From NCBI RefSeq assembly GCF_030656345.1, contig NZ_JAUSNR010000019.1, positions 248,001 through 312,000 on the forward strand: a DNA stretch of 64,000 bases. Direction: 5' to 3'. The DNA is from Pseudotabrizicola sp. Its GTDB lineage: Bacteria; Pseudomonadota; Alphaproteobacteria; Rhodobacterales; Rhodobacteraceae. The translations under genes and the position numbers were made by a program. Every line of letters begins with the position of its first letter. The stretch's first letter is position 1. Positions 51,444 through 62,022 of the stretch are shown here, piece by piece. The notes beneath the pieces were generated by a model. The model ran no database searches and was not told the origin of the DNA. It saw only the letters and a list, made by a program, of their open reading frames with translations.

Positions 51444-52715
51444 ATGACCGTAGAACGTTTGAATCTCGCTGATCTGAAAGCCAAGACCCCGGCCGACCTG
51501 CTGGCGATGGCTGAAGAATGGGAGATTGAGAACGCGCCCAGCATGCGCAAGGGCGAGATGATGTTCCAGATCCTGAAGGAACATGCGGAAGAAGGGTTTG
51601 AGATCGGCGGCGATGGCGTTCTTGAGGTGCTGCAGGACGGATTCGGGTTTCTGCGCAGCCCGTCGGCGAACTATCTGTCCGGCCCGGATGATATTTATGT
51701 CAGCCCCGAGATGATCCGCCAGTTCAGCTTGCGGACAGGGGATTCGATTGAAGGGGTCATTCAGGCCCCACGGGAAAATGAGAAGTATTTCAGCCTGATA
51801 AAGGCGACCAAGATCAATTTTGATGATCCGGAGCGGGCAAAGCACAAGGTGCATTTCGATAACCTGACGCCCCTGTACCCGGATGAGCGGTTCAAGATGG
51901 AGGTTGAGGACCCTACGATCAAGGATCGTTCGGCCCGGATCATCGATCTGGTGGCACCGATCGGCAAAGGGCAGCGCGCGTTGATCGTTGCACCGCCACG
52001 AACGGGTAAGACGGTGCTGTTGCAGAACATTGCGCATTCGGTAGCGACCAACCATCCCGAATGTTATCTGATTGTGTTGCTGATTGACGAGCGGCCCGAG
52101 GAAGTGACCGACATGCAGCGGAGCGTGAAGGGGGAGGTTGTGGCCTCCACCTTTGACGAGCCGGCGACGCGGCACGTGGCCGTGGCGGAGATGGTGATCG
52201 AGAAAGCCAAGCGGCTGGTCGAACACAAGCGCGACGTGGTGATTCTGCTGGATTCGATCACCCGTCTGGGACGCGCGTTCAACACGGTTGTGCCGTCGTC
52301 GGGCAAGGTTCTGACCGGCGGTGTGGATGCCAATGCGCTGCAGCGGCCGAAGCGGTTCTTTGGTGCGGCGCGCAATATCGAAGAGGGTGGTTCGCTGACG
52401 ATTATCGCGACGGCTTTGATCGACACCGGCAGCCGGATGGATGAGGTGATCTTTGAAGAGTTCAAGGGCACCGGCAACAGCGAGATTGTGCTGGACCGCA
52501 AGGTGGCCGACAAGCGGGTGTTCCCGGCGATCGATATCCTGAAATCGGGCACGCGGAAGGAAGATCTTCTGGTTGAGAAGACCGATCTGCAGAAGACCTA
52601 TGTGCTGCGTCGTATCCTGAACCCGATGGGCACGACCGATGCGGTTGAGTTCCTGATCACAAAGCTGAAGCAGACCAAGTCGAATGCCGAGTTCTTCGAG
52701 TCGATGAACACCTGA
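51444..52715 (+). CDS. rho: Transcription termination factor Rho
   Basis: A 423-residue hexameric RNA helicase. The N-terminal helical domain starts [20 protein letters not shown]. The RNA-binding cold-shock-like domain has [20 protein letters not shown]. The Walker A is [20 protein letters not shown], and the secondary RNA site has the [22 protein letters not shown] motif (split around Gly). ATG 51444 has GAAGGA upstream; an in-frame start at 51426 is less likely. Many gene ends here lack T-run terminators, consistent with heavy use of Rho. Confidence 0.96.
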   Translation: MTVERLNLADLKAKTPADLLAMAEEWEIENAPSMRKGEMMFQILKEHAEEGFEIGGDGVLEVLQDGFGFLRSPSANYLSGPDDIYVSPEMIRQFSLRTGDSIEGVIQAPRENEKYFSLIKATKINFDDPERAKHKVHFDNLTPLYPDERFKMEVEDPTIKDRSARIIDLVAPIGKGQRALIVAPPRTGKTVLLQNIAHSVATNHPECYLIVLLIDERPEEVTDMQRSVKGEVVASTFDEPATRHVAVAEMVIEKAKRLVEHKRDVVILLDSITRLGRAFNTVVPSSGKVLTGGVDANALQRPKRFFGAARNIEEGGSLTIIATALIDTGSRMDEVIFEEFKGTGNSEIVLDRKVADKRVFPAIDILKSGTRKEDLLVEKTDLQKTYVLRRILNPMGTTDAVEFLITKLKQTKSNAEFFESMNT

Positions 52716-52738
52716 GTGTCCTGAACAGAGGCCAGAGC

Positions 52739-54016
52739 ATGACGGACACGATATTTGCGCTGGCCACGGCCCGCGGCAAGGCGGGTATTGCTGTTGTAAG
52801 GGTGTCTGGCCCGGCTGCGCTTGAGGCTGCTGCTGCGCTTGGGGTTCATGGGCTTGTGCCACGGCAGGTGGCGTTGCGGCGGTTGATGGTTGGTGAAGAT
52901 CTTCTGGATGACGGGCTTGTCCTGTTCTTTGAAGAGGGAGCGAGCTTTACCGGCGAAAAAATTGTTGAATTTCAGATACATGGGAGTGAAGCCGTTGTTG
53001 CGGCGCTGTTGGCGTTTCTGGCCGGGGTGCCTGATCTGCGCTTGGCCGAACCGGGTGAATTCACCCGACGGGCGCTTGAAAATGGCAGGCTTGATCTGAC
53101 GCAGGTTGAGGCGCTTGCCGATCTGATCGACGCTGAGACGGAAGCTCAGAGACGACAGGCGCAGCGGGTTTTGGCGGGGGGGCTTGGCCAGCGGGCGGCC
53201 CTCTGGCGCAAGGATCTGATCCGCGCGGGCGCGTTGATTGAAGCGACCATCGATTTTGCGGATGAAGATATTCCTGTCGATGTTATTCCCGAGGTCTGTG
53301 ACATTGTGGAGCGCCTGTCGCGCGCATTTGCGGATGAAATTGACGGCAGCCGGAGTGCTGAGCGTGTCAGAGCGGGATTTGAAGTCGCGATCACCGGCGC
53401 TCCGAATGTTGGAAAGTCCAGCCTTTTGAATGCGTTGGTCGGAAGAGATGTTGCGATAACGTCTGCTGTCGCCGGGACGACGCGCGATATCATTGAGGTC
53501 AGGATGGATCTGGGCGGACTGCCTGTCACGTTGCTTGACACAGCGGGTCTGCGCGAGGCGACGGATGAAGTCGAACGGATTGGCGTGGAGCGGGCGCGGG
53601 AGAGGGCACGACTTGCCGATCTGCGCGTGCTTTTGCTTGAGCCTGGCGACACGGCACCGGATGACAGCGCCGATATCATCGTCTGGAGCAAGGCAGATAT
53701 TGCACCCGGACCGCGCTCTGTCTCCGGCCACACGGGCTATGGCCTTGATGGGCTTATCGAGGATATCCGGACACGCCTTCAAGGCCGCGTCTCGGGTTCC
53801 GGGTTGCTGATCCGTGACCGGCATCGCTCGGCGCTGGCTTTGGCCAGCGAATCCATGGCGTCTGCGCGCAAAGCTTTGTATGCTGTAGATCCGTCACTCG
53901 AGTTGGTTGCTGCTGATATCCGGTCTGCGGGCCATGCGCTGGATCTGCTAGTGGGTAAAATCGGAGTCGAGACCTTGCTGGACGAGATATTCAGCAGTTT
54001 CTGCATTGGAAAGTAG
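52739..54016 (+). CDS. mnmE: tRNA modification GTPase MnmE
   Basis: A 425-residue dimeric GTPase. The N-terminal folate-binding domain opens [20 protein letters not shown] and includes [11 protein letters not shown]. The G domain has G1 [15 protein letters not shown]2 [12 protein letters not shown] and G3 [13 protein letters not shown]. The C-terminal CxGK is CIGK. With MnmG it adds the carboxymethylaminomethyl group at U34. It ends two bases before a parS-like site that covers the mnmG start. Confidence 0.95.
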   Translation: MTDTIFALATARGKAGIAVVRVSGPAALEAAAALGVHGLVPRQVALRRLMVGEDLLDDGLVLFFEEGASFTGEKIVEFQIHGSEAVVAALLAFLAGVPDLRLAEPGEFTRRALENGRLDLTQVEALADLIDAETEAQRRQAQRVLAGGLGQRAALWRKDLIRAGALIEATIDFADEDIPVDVIPEVCDIVERLSRAFADEIDGSRSAERVRAGFEVAITGAPNVGKSSLLNALVGRDVAITSAVAGTTRDIIEVRMDLGGLPVTLLDTAGLREATDEVERIGVERARERARLADLRVLLLEPGDTAPDDSADIIVWSKADIAPGPRSVSGHTGYGLDGLIEDIRTRLQGRVSGSGLLIRDRHRSALALASESMASARKALYAVDPSLELVAADIRSAGHALDLLVGKIGVETLLDEIFSSFCIGK

Positions 54017-54019
54017 GAG

Positions 54020-54035
54020 TGTTTCACGTGGAACA
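54020..54035. promoter_or_regulatory. parS-like site 1 (one mismatch), over the mnmG start
   Basis: TGTTTCACGTGGAACA differs from the consensus parS TGTTTCACGTGAAACA by one base. It starts four bases after the mnmE stop and covers the mnmG start codon region. ParB should nucleate here, weaker than at the two exact sites. Confidence 0.8.
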
Positions 54036-55902
54036 TTTTGATGTCATCGTGATCGGCGGCGGACATGCCGGAACCGAGGCTGCCTCAGCCGCGGCGCGTG
54101 CCGGTGCCCGGGTCGTGCTTATCACGCAGAAACTTGCGACCATCGGCATGATGTCCTGCAATCCGGCGATCGGTGGGCTTGGAAAGGGCCATCTGGTCCG
54201 CGAAATTGATGCCCTTGACGGGATCATGGGCCGGGCGGCTGATGCGGCTGGCATCCAGTTCAGGTTGCTCAATCGCCGAAAGGGGCCGGCGGTTCAGGGC
54301 CCGCGCGCGCAGGCCGACCGGGCGCTGTACCGCGCGTTTGTGCAGGCGGACTTGTCTAAACAAGAGAATCTGTCGTTGCTTGAGGGTGAAGTCATTGACC
54401 TAGTGGTTTCTGACGCACGGGTTACCGGGGTCGTGCTGTCTGATGGTCAAACACTTAACGCGAGGTCCGTCGTTCTGACTGCGGGCACTTTCCTGAACGG
54501 CCTGATCCATATCGGCGATCAGCAGCATGCAGGCGGGCGTATGGGCGATGCCCCGTCGGCGCGTCTGGGTGACCGGCTGAATGACTTGGACCTGAAGCGC
54601 GGGAGGCTGAAAACAGGAACACCACCACGGCTTGACGGACGGACGATCAACTGGTCGGTGCTGGAGGAGCAGAAGGGTGACGATGAGCCGACGATGTTCT
54701 CGTTCTTGAACCGCCAGCCTGTCGCGCGGCAGATTTCCTGTGGCATAACGCGGACCAATGAAAAGACGCATGATGTCATCCGGGCAAACCTGTCGCGCTC
54801 GGCCATGTATGGCGGGCATATTGACGGAGTTGGCCCGAGATACTGCCCGTCAATCGAAGATAAAGTTGTCAGGTTCGCGGATAAAGACAGCCATCAGGTC
54901 TTTCTGGAGCCTGAGGGGTTAAATGATCATACTGTCTATCCAAATGGCATTTCCTCTTCCCTTCCGCTGGAAGTGCAGACTGCCTACGTCGCTTCGATCC
55001 TCGGCTTGGAGAAGGCAGTTATTTTGCAGCCGGCCTACGCCATTGAGTACGATTTTTTTGATCCGAAAGCGTTGTCGGCGGGGCTCGAAGTTCTGAACCT
55101 CGAAGGTCTGTTTTTCGCCGGACAGATCAATGGGACGACTGGGTATGAGGAGGCTGCGGCGCAAGGTCTTGCAGCAGGACTGAACGCCGCGCGCCGTGCC
55201 AAGGGGCAGGACGAAGTCCAGTTTCATCGGTCCGGAAGCTATATTGGCGTTTTGCTGGATGATCTGAGGTCGCGTGGAGTGACCGAGCCCTACAGGATGT
55301 TCACATCGCGCGCGGAGTATCGGCTGTCGCTTCGGGCAGACAATGCCGACCAGCGGCTTACCGATTATGGAATCGGTCTGGGTATCGTCTCGGAAGAGAG
55401 AGAGGCAAGCTTTGGGAAGAAGCTGTCTCGTCTGAATGATGTAAAGGCACGGCTTGAGCAACGGACCTTCACGTCCCATGATCTGCTGGACCGTGGGCTT
55501 CAGGTAAGCTCGGATGGGTCTCGCCGAACCGGATTGGAAGTGCTGGGGGCGTTTCCAATGGTGCCGGAGCTTCAGGCTACCCTCTTTCCCGAATTGGAAG
55601 CTGTAGAGCCCGAAATTCTCAGCCAAATTCTTCGGGATGCGATGTACGGCCGCTACCTTGACCGCCAACAGGTACAAATTCATCAGCTCAAGCGCGAAGA
55701 GTTGACCGAAATTCCTAAAGATTTTCCTTATGCCGAGCTGTCTGGTTTGTCAGGCGAGCTCAAGGCTAAGCTTCTTCGCCAGCGGCCAGCATCACTGGCG
55801 CGCGCTGCCGAGATGGAGGGGATGACTCCGGCGGCGTTGGCGCTGATTCTCGCGCGCATCCGCCGGTCAGCAGCGCCGAAAGAAGCCGCCGATGTCGCGT
55901 GA
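54028..55902 (+). CDS. mnmG: tRNA uridine-5-carboxymethylaminomethyl modification enzyme MnmG
   Basis: A 624-residue FAD enzyme. The dinucleotide-binding motif [19 protein letters not shown] is near the N-terminus, followed by [38 protein letters not shown] and [16 protein letters not shown]. Together with MnmE it modifies wobble uridines. The likely start is GTG 54028, with AGGAG (54015-54019) eight bases upstream; GTG 54019 is also in frame but lies directly on that ribosome-binding site. The start lies inside the parS-like site. The gene overlaps rsmG by 11 bases. Confidence 0.93.
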   Translation: MEHFDVIVIGGGHAGTEAASAAARAGARVVLITQKLATIGMMSCNPAIGGLGKGHLVREIDALDGIMGRAADAAGIQFRLLNRRKGPAVQGPRAQADRALYRAFVQADLSKQENLSLLEGEVIDLVVSDARVTGVVLSDGQTLNARSVVLTAGTFLNGLIHIGDQQHAGGRMGDAPSARLGDRLNDLDLKRGRLKTGTPPRLDGRTINWSVLEEQKGDDEPTMFSFLNRQPVARQISCGITRTNEKTHDVIRANLSRSAMYGGHIDGVGPRYCPSIEDKVVRFADKDSHQVFLEPEGLNDHTVYPNGISSSLPLEVQTAYVASILGLEKAVILQPAYAIEYDFFDPKALSAGLEVLNLEGLFFAGQINGTTGYEEAAAQGLAAGLNAARRAKGQDEVQFHRSGSYIGVLLDDLRSRGVTEPYRMFTSRAEYRLSLRADNADQRLTDYGIGLGIVSEEREASFGKKLSRLNDVKARLEQRTFTSHDLLDRGLQVSSDGSRRTGLEVLGAFPMVPELQATLFPELEAVEPEILSQILRDAMYGRYLDRQQVQIHQLKREELTEIPKDFPYAELSGLSGELKAKLLRQRPASLARAAEMEGMTPAALALILARIRRSAAPKEAADVA

Positions 55903-56515
55903 GCAGGATCTTTTGGCGGCTTCTGGTGTTTCACGTGAAACAATGGAGAGGTTCAAGCTGCTCGAATCCCTCATCAGAAAGTGGAATCCGGTCATCAACC
56001 TCGTTTCCAAAGGCAGCATTTCGGAAATCTATGCCCGCCACATAATGGACTCCGTTCAACTGTTTGATCTCGTGGAGCTTCGCGAGGGCGTGTGGTGTGA
56101 TATGGGAAGTGGGGGCGGATTTCCTGGCCTGGTTATTGCGGCTATGGCGAAAGGTGCAGGCCGAACTTATGACTTGCAAATGATAGAATCCGACAGTCGA
56201 AAAGCCGTTTTCCTAAGAGAGGCGGCGCGCCAGCTGGACCTGCATGCAGTGGTTGTCAACGCGAGAGTTGAGGCTGTGCCGCCGTTGTCGGCCAACGTGC
56301 TTTCGGCCCGCGCCCTCGGCCCCCTTTCAAAGCTGTGTGAATTCGCGGTCCGCCATATCGGTGACGCGGGCGTCTCATTGTTTCCAAAAGGAATTAACTA
56401 CGCCGATGAGATCGAAAAAGCGCGCGTTGACTGGTCTTTTGATCTAACGGTCCACCCGAGCAAGACCGAAGCCGATGCGGCGATTCTGGAGCTGAGGAAT
56501 ATTCAACATGTCTGA
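55892..56515 (+). CDS. rsmG: 16S rRNA (guanine527-N7)-methyltransferase RsmG
   Basis: A 207-residue SAM-dependent enzyme: [27 protein letters not shown], split around the RHIMDS motif, and the SAM-binding [16 protein letters not shown] are clear. It methylates G527 of 16S rRNA. An exact parS lies within codons 12-17. It overlaps mnmG upstream and parA downstream by 8 bases, part of the standard origin-proximal string. Confidence 0.94.
   Translation: MSREQDLLAASGVSRETMERFKLLESLIRKWNPVINLVSKGSISEIYARHIMDSVQLFDLVELREGVWCDMGSGGGFPGLVIAAMAKGAGRTYDLQMIESDSRKAVFLREAARQLDLHAVVVNARVEAVPPLSANVLSARALGPLSKLCEFAVRHIGDAGVSLFPKGINYADEIEKARVDWSFDLTVHPSKTEADAAILELRNIQHV
55927..55942. promoter_or_regulatory. 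parS site 2 (perfect consensus), inside rsmG
   Basis: TGTTTCACGTGAAACA is an exact 16-bp palindrome. It reads within rsmG as part of GVSRET (residues 12-17). It lies about 580 bases before parA. Confidence 0.95.
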
Positions 56516-57320
56516 GGACGCTCAACGCCTGCCACCCCGTGTGATCGCTATCGCCAATCAGAAGGGCGGAGTAGGGAAGACCACAACAACAATCAATCTG
56601 GCTGCAGGACTTGCCGAGTTCGGCTATAAGGTGCTGGTCATTGATATGGACCCGCAGGGCAATGCATCCACCGGCCTTGGCGTCCCACCAGAAGCACGAA
56701 AGCACACGAGCTACGATCTGTTGTTGGATCAGGCTCTGCTGGCCGACCTGATTCAAGGCACGACTGTGCCGGGCATTTCCCTGTGTCCTGCAAATGCCGA
56801 TCTTGCTTCAGCAGATATCGACCTCGTTTCGAGCGAAAAGCGCTCGTTCCTCCTGTCAGATGCGCTACAGGAGGCTCAATTTCTGGCAACCGGGCATGAC
56901 TTTGTGCTCGTGGATTGCCCGCCATCTTTGTCTCTGCTGACTGTGAATGCGCTTGTTGCGTCTGAATCGGTGCTGATCCCTCTGCAAAGTGAGTTCTTTG
57001 CGCTTGAGGGTCTGTCCCAGCTGATGCTCACAATCAGAGAGATCCGGAAGTCCGCCAATCCAAAGCTGCGGATCGAGGGTGTGCTTGTCACAATGACGGA
57101 CAGCAGAAATCGCCTGTCACAGCAGGTAGAGGCCGACGCACGCGCAACTTTAGGCGATATGGTCTTTTCAACAACCATTCCCAGAAATGTAAGGGTGTCG
57201 GAGGCACCGTCCTACGCCTTGCCGGTCCTTCAGTATGACCCGACCTCGAAAGGCGCGGATGCATATCGGCGTCTGTCGCTTGAGGTCATTTCGCGAAGAT
57301 CAAATGGCCGGGCAGCCTGA
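56508..57320 (+). CDS. parA: Chromosome partitioning ATPase ParA
   Basis: A 270-residue deviant-Walker ATPase with AIANQKGGVGKTTTTINLAAG at the N-terminus (two lysines of the KGGVGKT motif present), LVIDMDPQGNASTGLG and FVLVDCPPSLSLLTVNAL. It moves the parS-ParB complexes toward opposite poles. It overlaps rsmG by 8 bases and is followed after 16 bases by parB. Confidence 0.95.
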   Translation: MSEDAQRLPPRVIAIANQKGGVGKTTTTINLAAGLAEFGYKVLVIDMDPQGNASTGLGVPPEARKHTSYDLLLDQALLADLIQGTTVPGISLCPANADLASADIDLVSSEKRSFLLSDALQEAQFLATGHDFVLVDCPPSLSLLTVNALVASESVLIPLQSEFFALEGLSQLMLTIREIRKSANPKLRIEGVLVTMTDSRNRLSQQVEADARATLGDMVFSTTIPRNVRVSEAPSYALPVLQYDPTSKGADAYRRLSLEVISRRSNGRAA

Positions 57321-57336
57321 CGCAAAAGGAAGAGTT

Positions 57337-58251
57337 ATGGAAAAGAAGATTGAACGTAAGGGGTTAGGGCGGGGGCTTTCTGCGCTGATGGCGGATGTGA
57401 ATCTCCTGAAAGGCGATGTCGACTCATCAGAGAAAAGCAGCATCTCAGCTGATGTTGTCCTTCCCATAGAGAAGATTTTCCCAAATCCAAATCAACCGCG
57501 GCGCGATTTTGATCCGGCGCTCCTGGAAGAGCTTGCGGCATCCATACGGGCACGGGGCATTATCCAGCCTTTGGTTGTGCGCCCGATGATTGAGGGCGAC
57601 GGCTATCAGATCGTTGCTGGTGAGAGGCGGTGGCGGGCTGCGCAGATGGCTCAGCTGCATCAGGTTCCTGTGGTTGTCAGGTCCTTCTCGGACGACGAAG
57701 TTCTCGAAATCGCGATCATCGAGAACATTCAGCGCGCCGATCTCAACGCGGTTGAGGAGGCGCTGGGTTTCAGGCAGTTGATGGATAACTTCGGCCACAC
57801 ACAGGAAAAGCTTGCCGAGGCGCTGTCAAAAAGCCGGTCGCATGTGGCCAACACGATGCGACTGCTCAGCTTGCCCGATGACGTGCTCACCATGATCCGG
57901 ACCGGCAAGCTGTCGGCGGGTCATGCCCGTGCGCTGATCGGAACGCCCGATCCGCTCGCCCTTGCGGTAAAGGTGGTGGGCGCGGGTCTTTCAGTTCGGG
58001 CGACCGAAAAACTGGTGCGCACTGTGGCAACGGACAGAGCTGACCGGCCAAAACGGGCTGTCCGGGACGAAAAAGACGCTGATACCCGCGCAATCGAGCT
58101 GGATCTGAGCGCGAACCTTGGGATGGGCGTCACCATTGACCACGACCCCTCGGGCGAGGGCGGGGTTTTGCGTTTGCGCTACAGGGATCTGGATCAGCTT
58201 GATATGCTGTGTCAGGCCCTGTCGGTCTTGCCCCGCGACTTCACGCCATAA
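57337..58251 (+). CDS. parB: Chromosome partitioning protein ParB
   Basis: A 304-residue CTP-dependent clamp protein. ERKGLGRGLSALM is the ParA-stimulating N-terminus, with IFPNPNQPRRDFDPALLEEL after it. The CTP-binding GERRWRAAQMA and ENIQRADLNAVEEALGF motifs precede the helix-turn-helix AEALSKSRSHVANTMRLLSLP. A C-terminal dimerisation region ends the chain. ATG 57337 has AAGGAAG upstream. It loads at the three parS sites listed here. Confidence 0.95.
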   Translation: MEKKIERKGLGRGLSALMADVNLLKGDVDSSEKSSISADVVLPIEKIFPNPNQPRRDFDPALLEELAASIRARGIIQPLVVRPMIEGDGYQIVAGERRWRAAQMAQLHQVPVVVRSFSDDEVLEIAIIENIQRADLNAVEEALGFRQLMDNFGHTQEKLAEALSKSRSHVANTMRLLSLPDDVLTMIRTGKLSAGHARALIGTPDPLALAVKVVGAGLSVRATEKLVRTVATDRADRPKRAVRDEKDADTRAIELDLSANLGMGVTIDHDPSGEGGVLRLRYRDLDQLDMLCQALSVLPRDFTP

Positions 58252-58253
58252 CG

Positions 58254-59414
58254 TCAGGACAGCAAAAGCTCCTTCAGAACCCAGTTCAGAAGGAGCCTGC
58301 CCGAGGCTGTGGTGTGCAGCCTGTCATCGGTCATGGCCACAAGACCTTGCTCTTTCAGGCTCTGGATCTTTGTCGGAGACAGCGGTTTGCCCATCAGGCG
58401 CTGGTAGTCTTGCAGATCGATGCCATCATTCACCCGCATACCCATCAGCACAAACTCTGTGGCCTGCGCTTCCGCCGTCAAAAGCTCTCGCCCATCCGCC
58501 ATATCCAGACCCTTCAGCGCCCCTTCCAGCCATTCCCCCGGCATAAGCTGGGCGGCGGTGGAATGTCGGTTTCCGGTCAAATCCGTAAGCCTGCCGTGCG
58601 CGCCGGGCCCTATGCCGACAAAATCACCGCAGCGCCAGTAAATCAAGTTGTGGCGCGACTCGTCTCCGGCTCGGGCGTGGTTCGAGATTTCATAGGCGGG
58701 TCGGCCGTTCTCCTTGCATAGCGCCTGCGTCAGATCATACATGTCCGCCGCGACGTCTTCTTCCGGCAGCCCTTTCAACAGCCCGCGCTCGAACCGGGCA
58801 CCGAAAACCGTACCTGGCTCGATTGTCAGCTGATAAAGTGACAGATGGCCCGCCGCCAGGAGTAATGCCTCCGTCAGTTCGGCCTCCCAACTGGCGAGGC
58901 TTTGGTCTTGCCTCGCATAGATAAGATCAAAGCTCGTGCGCTCAAAAATGGTCTGAGAGATTTCAATAGCTCTGCGGGCTTCGCGCGCGTCATGCATTCT
59001 GCCCAGTCGGCGCAGATCCTGATCGTTCAGGGCCTGGACTCCGACCGACACCCGATTTATCCCTGCCGCGCGAAAATCTGTGAACCGCCCGACCTCGACA
59101 GACGTCGGATTGGCCTCCAGCGTGATTTCAATATTGTTTGCCGGTGTCCACAGTTTCACCGCCTCATCCACAAGCGCAGCAACCGTTGCAGGCTTCATCA
59201 GTGATGGTGTGCCGCCACCGAAAAAGATGCTGCTGAGGACGCGATCCGGTGTTTCTCTGGCATACCGGCGCATTTCCAGCAAATACGCCTCGGCCCAGTC
59301 GTCATGATTCACCATCTCAGATACATGGCTGTTGAAGTCACAATAGGGGCATTTGGATTGACAAAACGGCCAGTGAACGTAAAGGCCAAATCCGGCCTCT
59401 TGCCATCTCTGCAT
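58254..59414 (-). CDS. hemW: Radical SAM haem chaperone HemW (HemN-like)
   Basis: A 386-residue radical SAM protein. The N-terminus YVHWPFCQSKCPYCDFNSH contains the CX3CX2C cluster motif; IFFGGGTPSL, IEITLEANPTS and INRVSVGVQALND follow. It lacks the second-radical region of HemN and is therefore HemW, which binds and transfers haem. ATG 59414 has GGAGG five bases upstream. It is convergent with parB, with only two bases between stops. Confidence 0.9.
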   Translation of the reverse strand: MQRWQEAGFGLYVHWPFCQSKCPYCDFNSHVSEMVNHDDWAEAYLLEMRRYARETPDRVLSSIFFGGGTPSLMKPATVAALVDEAVKLWTPANNIEITLEANPTSVEVGRFTDFRAAGINRVSVGVQALNDQDLRRLGRMHDAREARRAIEISQTIFERTSFDLIYARQDQSLASWEAELTEALLLAAGHLSLYQLTIEPGTVFGARFERGLLKGLPEEDVAADMYDLTQALCKENGRPAYEISNHARAGDESRHNLIYWRCGDFVGIGPGAHGRLTDLTGNRHSTAAQLMPGEWLEGALKGLDMADGRELLTAEAQATEFVLMGMRVNDGIDLQDYQRLMGKPLSPTKIQSLKEQGLVAMTDDRLHTTASGRLLLNWVLKELLLS

Positions 59415-59463
59415 GTCGTCCTCCATCGCCTTGGCGGACTGCGCCAAGGCTGGGTGTCAAATG

Positions 59464-59479
59464 TGTTTCACGTGAAACA
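59464..59479. promoter_or_regulatory. parS site 3 (perfect consensus), over the rdgB stop codon
   Basis: TGTTTCACGTGAAACA is an exact copy. On the minus strand the site encodes the last residues of RdgB (CFT) and its stop codon, so it needs no extra space. It is about 8.8 kb from the middle of the putative oriC. Confidence 0.95.
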
Positions 59480-60076
59480 GTGGGATACGAGCTTTCGGAA
59501 CGCATCCGCCCGATGGCTGATCTTTCCCTTTACCGACCTGTCCATTTCGGCAAAGGTCAGGTCGTCGCGGTCAGGCACAAACATCGGGTCATACCCATGC
59601 CCCTGCGCGCCCCGCATTGGCCAAGCCAAGCGACCAGGTGCCTGACCTTCAAAAACCAGATCGGTTCCATCGGGCCATGCCAGCACCAGCGTACAGCGAA
59701 ACTGCGCCAGACGCGGATGCGGCGCAGCGACAGCCTCGCAAGCCTCCCACGTCCGCGTCATGGCCAGCGTGAAATCTCGGCCAGCTGGGGTTTCAGCCCA
59801 GTCGGCAGTATACACGCCCGGGGCCCCATCCAGCGCATCCACGCATATCCCGGAATCATCGGCCAGCGCAGGCAGCCCAGTCGCTTTCGCTGCAGCATGG
59901 GCCTTTATTCTGGCATTGCCGACAAAGCTGTTCTCGGTCTCCTCAGGCTCCGGCAGCCCGAACGAGGCTGCAGAGACCACCTCAACCCCATACGGCCGCA
60001 GAAGATCGGCTATTTCCTCCAGCTTCCCGGCATTATGTGTCGCCACCAGAAGCCTGGGCCCAAGCTCAACCGCCAT
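59468..60076 (-). CDS. rdgB: XTP/dITP diphosphatase (non-canonical purine NTP pyrophosphatase)
   Basis: A 202-residue house-cleaning enzyme: LLVATHNAGKLEEIADLL, the lysine-bearing signature; ALADDSGICVDALDGAPGVYTA; GHGYDPMFVPDRDDLTFAEM. It removes ITP/XTP from nucleotide pools. ATG 60076 is used; GTG 60079 is in frame and makes a GTGA overlap with rph. Its stop lies in a perfect parS. Confidence 0.94.
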   Translation of the reverse strand: MAVELGPRLLVATHNAGKLEEIADLLRPYGVEVVSAASFGLPEPEETENSFVGNARIKAHAAAKATGLPALADDSGICVDALDGAPGVYTADWAETPAGRDFTLAMTRTWEACEAVAAPHPRLAQFRCTLVLAWPDGTDLVFEGQAPGRLAWPMRGAQGHGYDPMFVPDRDDLTFAEMDRSVKGKISHRADAFRKLVSHCFT

Positions 60077-60795
60077 CACGACACCTTCAGTGCCGCAGCC
60101 TGCGCCGCAACCAAAAGCTTCGATCCTGCCTCTGCCAGATCCAGCAACTCCAGCATCTCCGCACGCGAAAACGAAGCGCCCTCGGCCGACATCTGCACTT
60201 CAATCAACCGACCGCGCCCGGTCATCACAAAGTTGCCATCGGTCCCCGCAGCCGAATCCTCCGGGTAATCCAGGTCGAGCAGTGGCTGCCCCGCATAAAT
60301 CCCGCAGGACACCGCAGCGACATGATCCATGATCGGGTCGCTGACGATGGTTCCCGCCGCCAGAAGCCGGTTCACCGCCAGCCGCAGCGCCACCCAACCG
60401 CCGGTGATTGACGCACAGCGGGTGCCGCCATCGGCCTGCAGCACATCACAATCCACCACAATCTGCCGCTCCCCCAGCGCACTCCGGTCAACCCCGGCCC
60501 GCAGTGATCGACCTATAAGCCTTTGAATTTCTTGTGTTCTTCCGCTTTGCTTGCCCACGGCAGCCTCCCGACGCATGCGGCTGTTCGTCGCCCGCGGCAG
60601 CATCCCGTATTCCGCCGTCACCCAGCCAAGGCCGGTATTCTTAAGGAACGACGGGGCCTTGTCTTCAATCGTTGCCGAACACAGAACATGCGTGTCCCCC
60701 ATCTTGATCAGGCAAGATCCTTCGGCATGCCGCATCACACCAGTTTCAATCGAAATCGACCGCATTTGGTCCAGTTTCCGGCCAGAGGGGCGCAT
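60076..60795 (-). CDS. rph: Ribonuclease PH
   Basis: A 239-residue phosphorolytic 3'-5' exoribonuclease: [20 protein letters not shown] start, [53 protein letters not shown] and [18 protein letters not shown]. It trims tRNA 3' ends by phosphorolysis. It is followed by rdgB with a one- or four-base overlap. The divergent gene is hrcA. Confidence 0.95.
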   Translation of the reverse strand: MRPSGRKLDQMRSISIETGVMRHAEGSCLIKMGDTHVLCSATIEDKAPSFLKNTGLGWVTAEYGMLPRATNSRMRREAAVGKQSGRTQEIQRLIGRSLRAGVDRSALGERQIVVDCDVLQADGGTRCASITGGWVALRLAVNRLLAAGTIVSDPIMDHVAAVSCGIYAGQPLLDLDYPEDSAAGTDGNFVMTGRGRLIEVQMSAEGASFSRAEMLELLDLAEAGSKLLVAAQAAALKVS

Positions 60796-60907
60796 CAGTC
60801 TTCCTTTCCATGGATTTAAGTCAGATATGCGTGGCCAAGGGGGCGATGCAACCCCGATTGACCATCCTGCTGATCGGAATACTCTTGCAAAATAAAAGGA
60901 GTCGCAG

Positions 60908-61978
60908 ATGACCGATGGCGCAAAACTGCTGACCGAGATGAATGACCGGTCCCGCGAAGTGTTCCGGCGCGTGGTCGAAGGCTATCTCACCTCGGGCGAA
61001 CCCGTCGGCTCGCGCAGCCTGACGCGCAGCATGTCCGAAAAGGTTTCGGCCGCCACCATCCGCAATGTGATGCAGGATCTCGAATTTCTGGGCCTGCTGG
61101 ACAGCCCGCATATCTCTGCCGGCCGCATCCCCACCCAGCGTGGGTTGCGGATGTTCGTTGACGGGCTGCTCGAAGTTGGCACCGTTGCTCAGGAAGACCG
61201 CGACAAGATCGATGCCACCTTCAGCGAGTCCGACCGCGATGTCGCCTCGCTGCTCGATCAGGTCGGCTCGGCCCTCTCCGGCATCACCCGCGGGGCCAGT
61301 CTGGTGCTGTCGCCCAAGCGCGAGGCACCGATCAAGCATATCGAATTTGTCAGCCTGGCCCCCGACCGCGCGCTGGTGGTTCTGGTCTTTGCCGATGGCC
61401 ATGTCGAAAACCGGCTGTTCACTCCGCCCGCCGGGCAAACCCCGTCTTCCATGCGCGAAGCTGCCAATTTCCTGAACGCCCTTGCCGAAGGCCGCACCCT
61501 GTCTGACCTGCGGCGCACCATGACTCAGGACATCGCCCGCCACCGGCAGGAGATCGACGTTCTGGCCCGCGATCTGGTCGAAAGCGGCATCGCGATCTGG
61601 GAAAACGGTGGCGAGCAAAGCGAACGGCTGATCGTGCGGGGCCGCGCCAACCTGCTGGAAGGCGCCACCGAAGGGCAGGAGATTGACCGCATCCGCATCC
61701 TGTTCGATGATCTGGAACGCAAGCGCGATATCGCCGACTTTCTCGAACTGACCGAGGCCGGCGACGGTGTGCGCATTTTTATTGGTTCCGAGAACAAGCT
61801 TTTCTCACTTTCGGGTTCCTCTCTGGTGGTCTCTCCCTATATGAACGCTGATCGTAAGATCATCGGTGCCGTTGGCGTCATTGGTCCGACGCGGCTGAAC
61901 TATGGCCGTATCGTTCCGATTGTCGATTATACGGCGCAACTTGTCGGGCGGATGGTGTCCGAACGCGGCAAGGGCTAA
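60908..61978 (+). CDS. hrcA: Heat-inducible transcription repressor HrcA
   Basis: A 356-residue repressor. The winged-helix N-terminus includes [19 protein letters not shown] and [20 protein letters not shown]; the [19 protein letters not shown] and SEKQ-like core follow, with [33 protein letters not shown] near the end (two segments). HrcA normally binds CIRCE elements of groE and dnaK genes; no CIRCE was seen in the 112-base leader here. An AGGAG ribosome-binding site precedes ATG 60908. A TTGACC at 60858 with TACTCT 16 bases on is a weak promoter candidate. Confidence 0.94.
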   Translation: MTDGAKLLTEMNDRSREVFRRVVEGYLTSGEPVGSRSLTRSMSEKVSAATIRNVMQDLEFLGLLDSPHISAGRIPTQRGLRMFVDGLLEVGTVAQEDRDKIDATFSESDRDVASLLDQVGSALSGITRGASLVLSPKREAPIKHIEFVSLAPDRALVVLVFADGHVENRLFTPPAGQTPSSMREAANFLNALAEGRTLSDLRRTMTQDIARHRQEIDVLARDLVESGIAIWENGGEQSERLIVRGRANLLEGATEGQEIDRIRILFDDLERKRDIADFLELTEAGDGVRIFIGSENKLFSLSGSSLVVSPYMNADRKIIGAVGVIGPTRLNYGRIVPIVDYTAQLVGRMVSERGKG

Positions 61979-62022
61979 TCGGCGGATGATCGACCAAAGG
62001 TTTGTGTAAGGAAGACGAAAAG

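Noticed and set aside
60796-60907. CIRCE operator before hrcA
   Set aside because: No TTAGCACTC/GAGTGCTAA pair or close variant is present between rph and hrcA.
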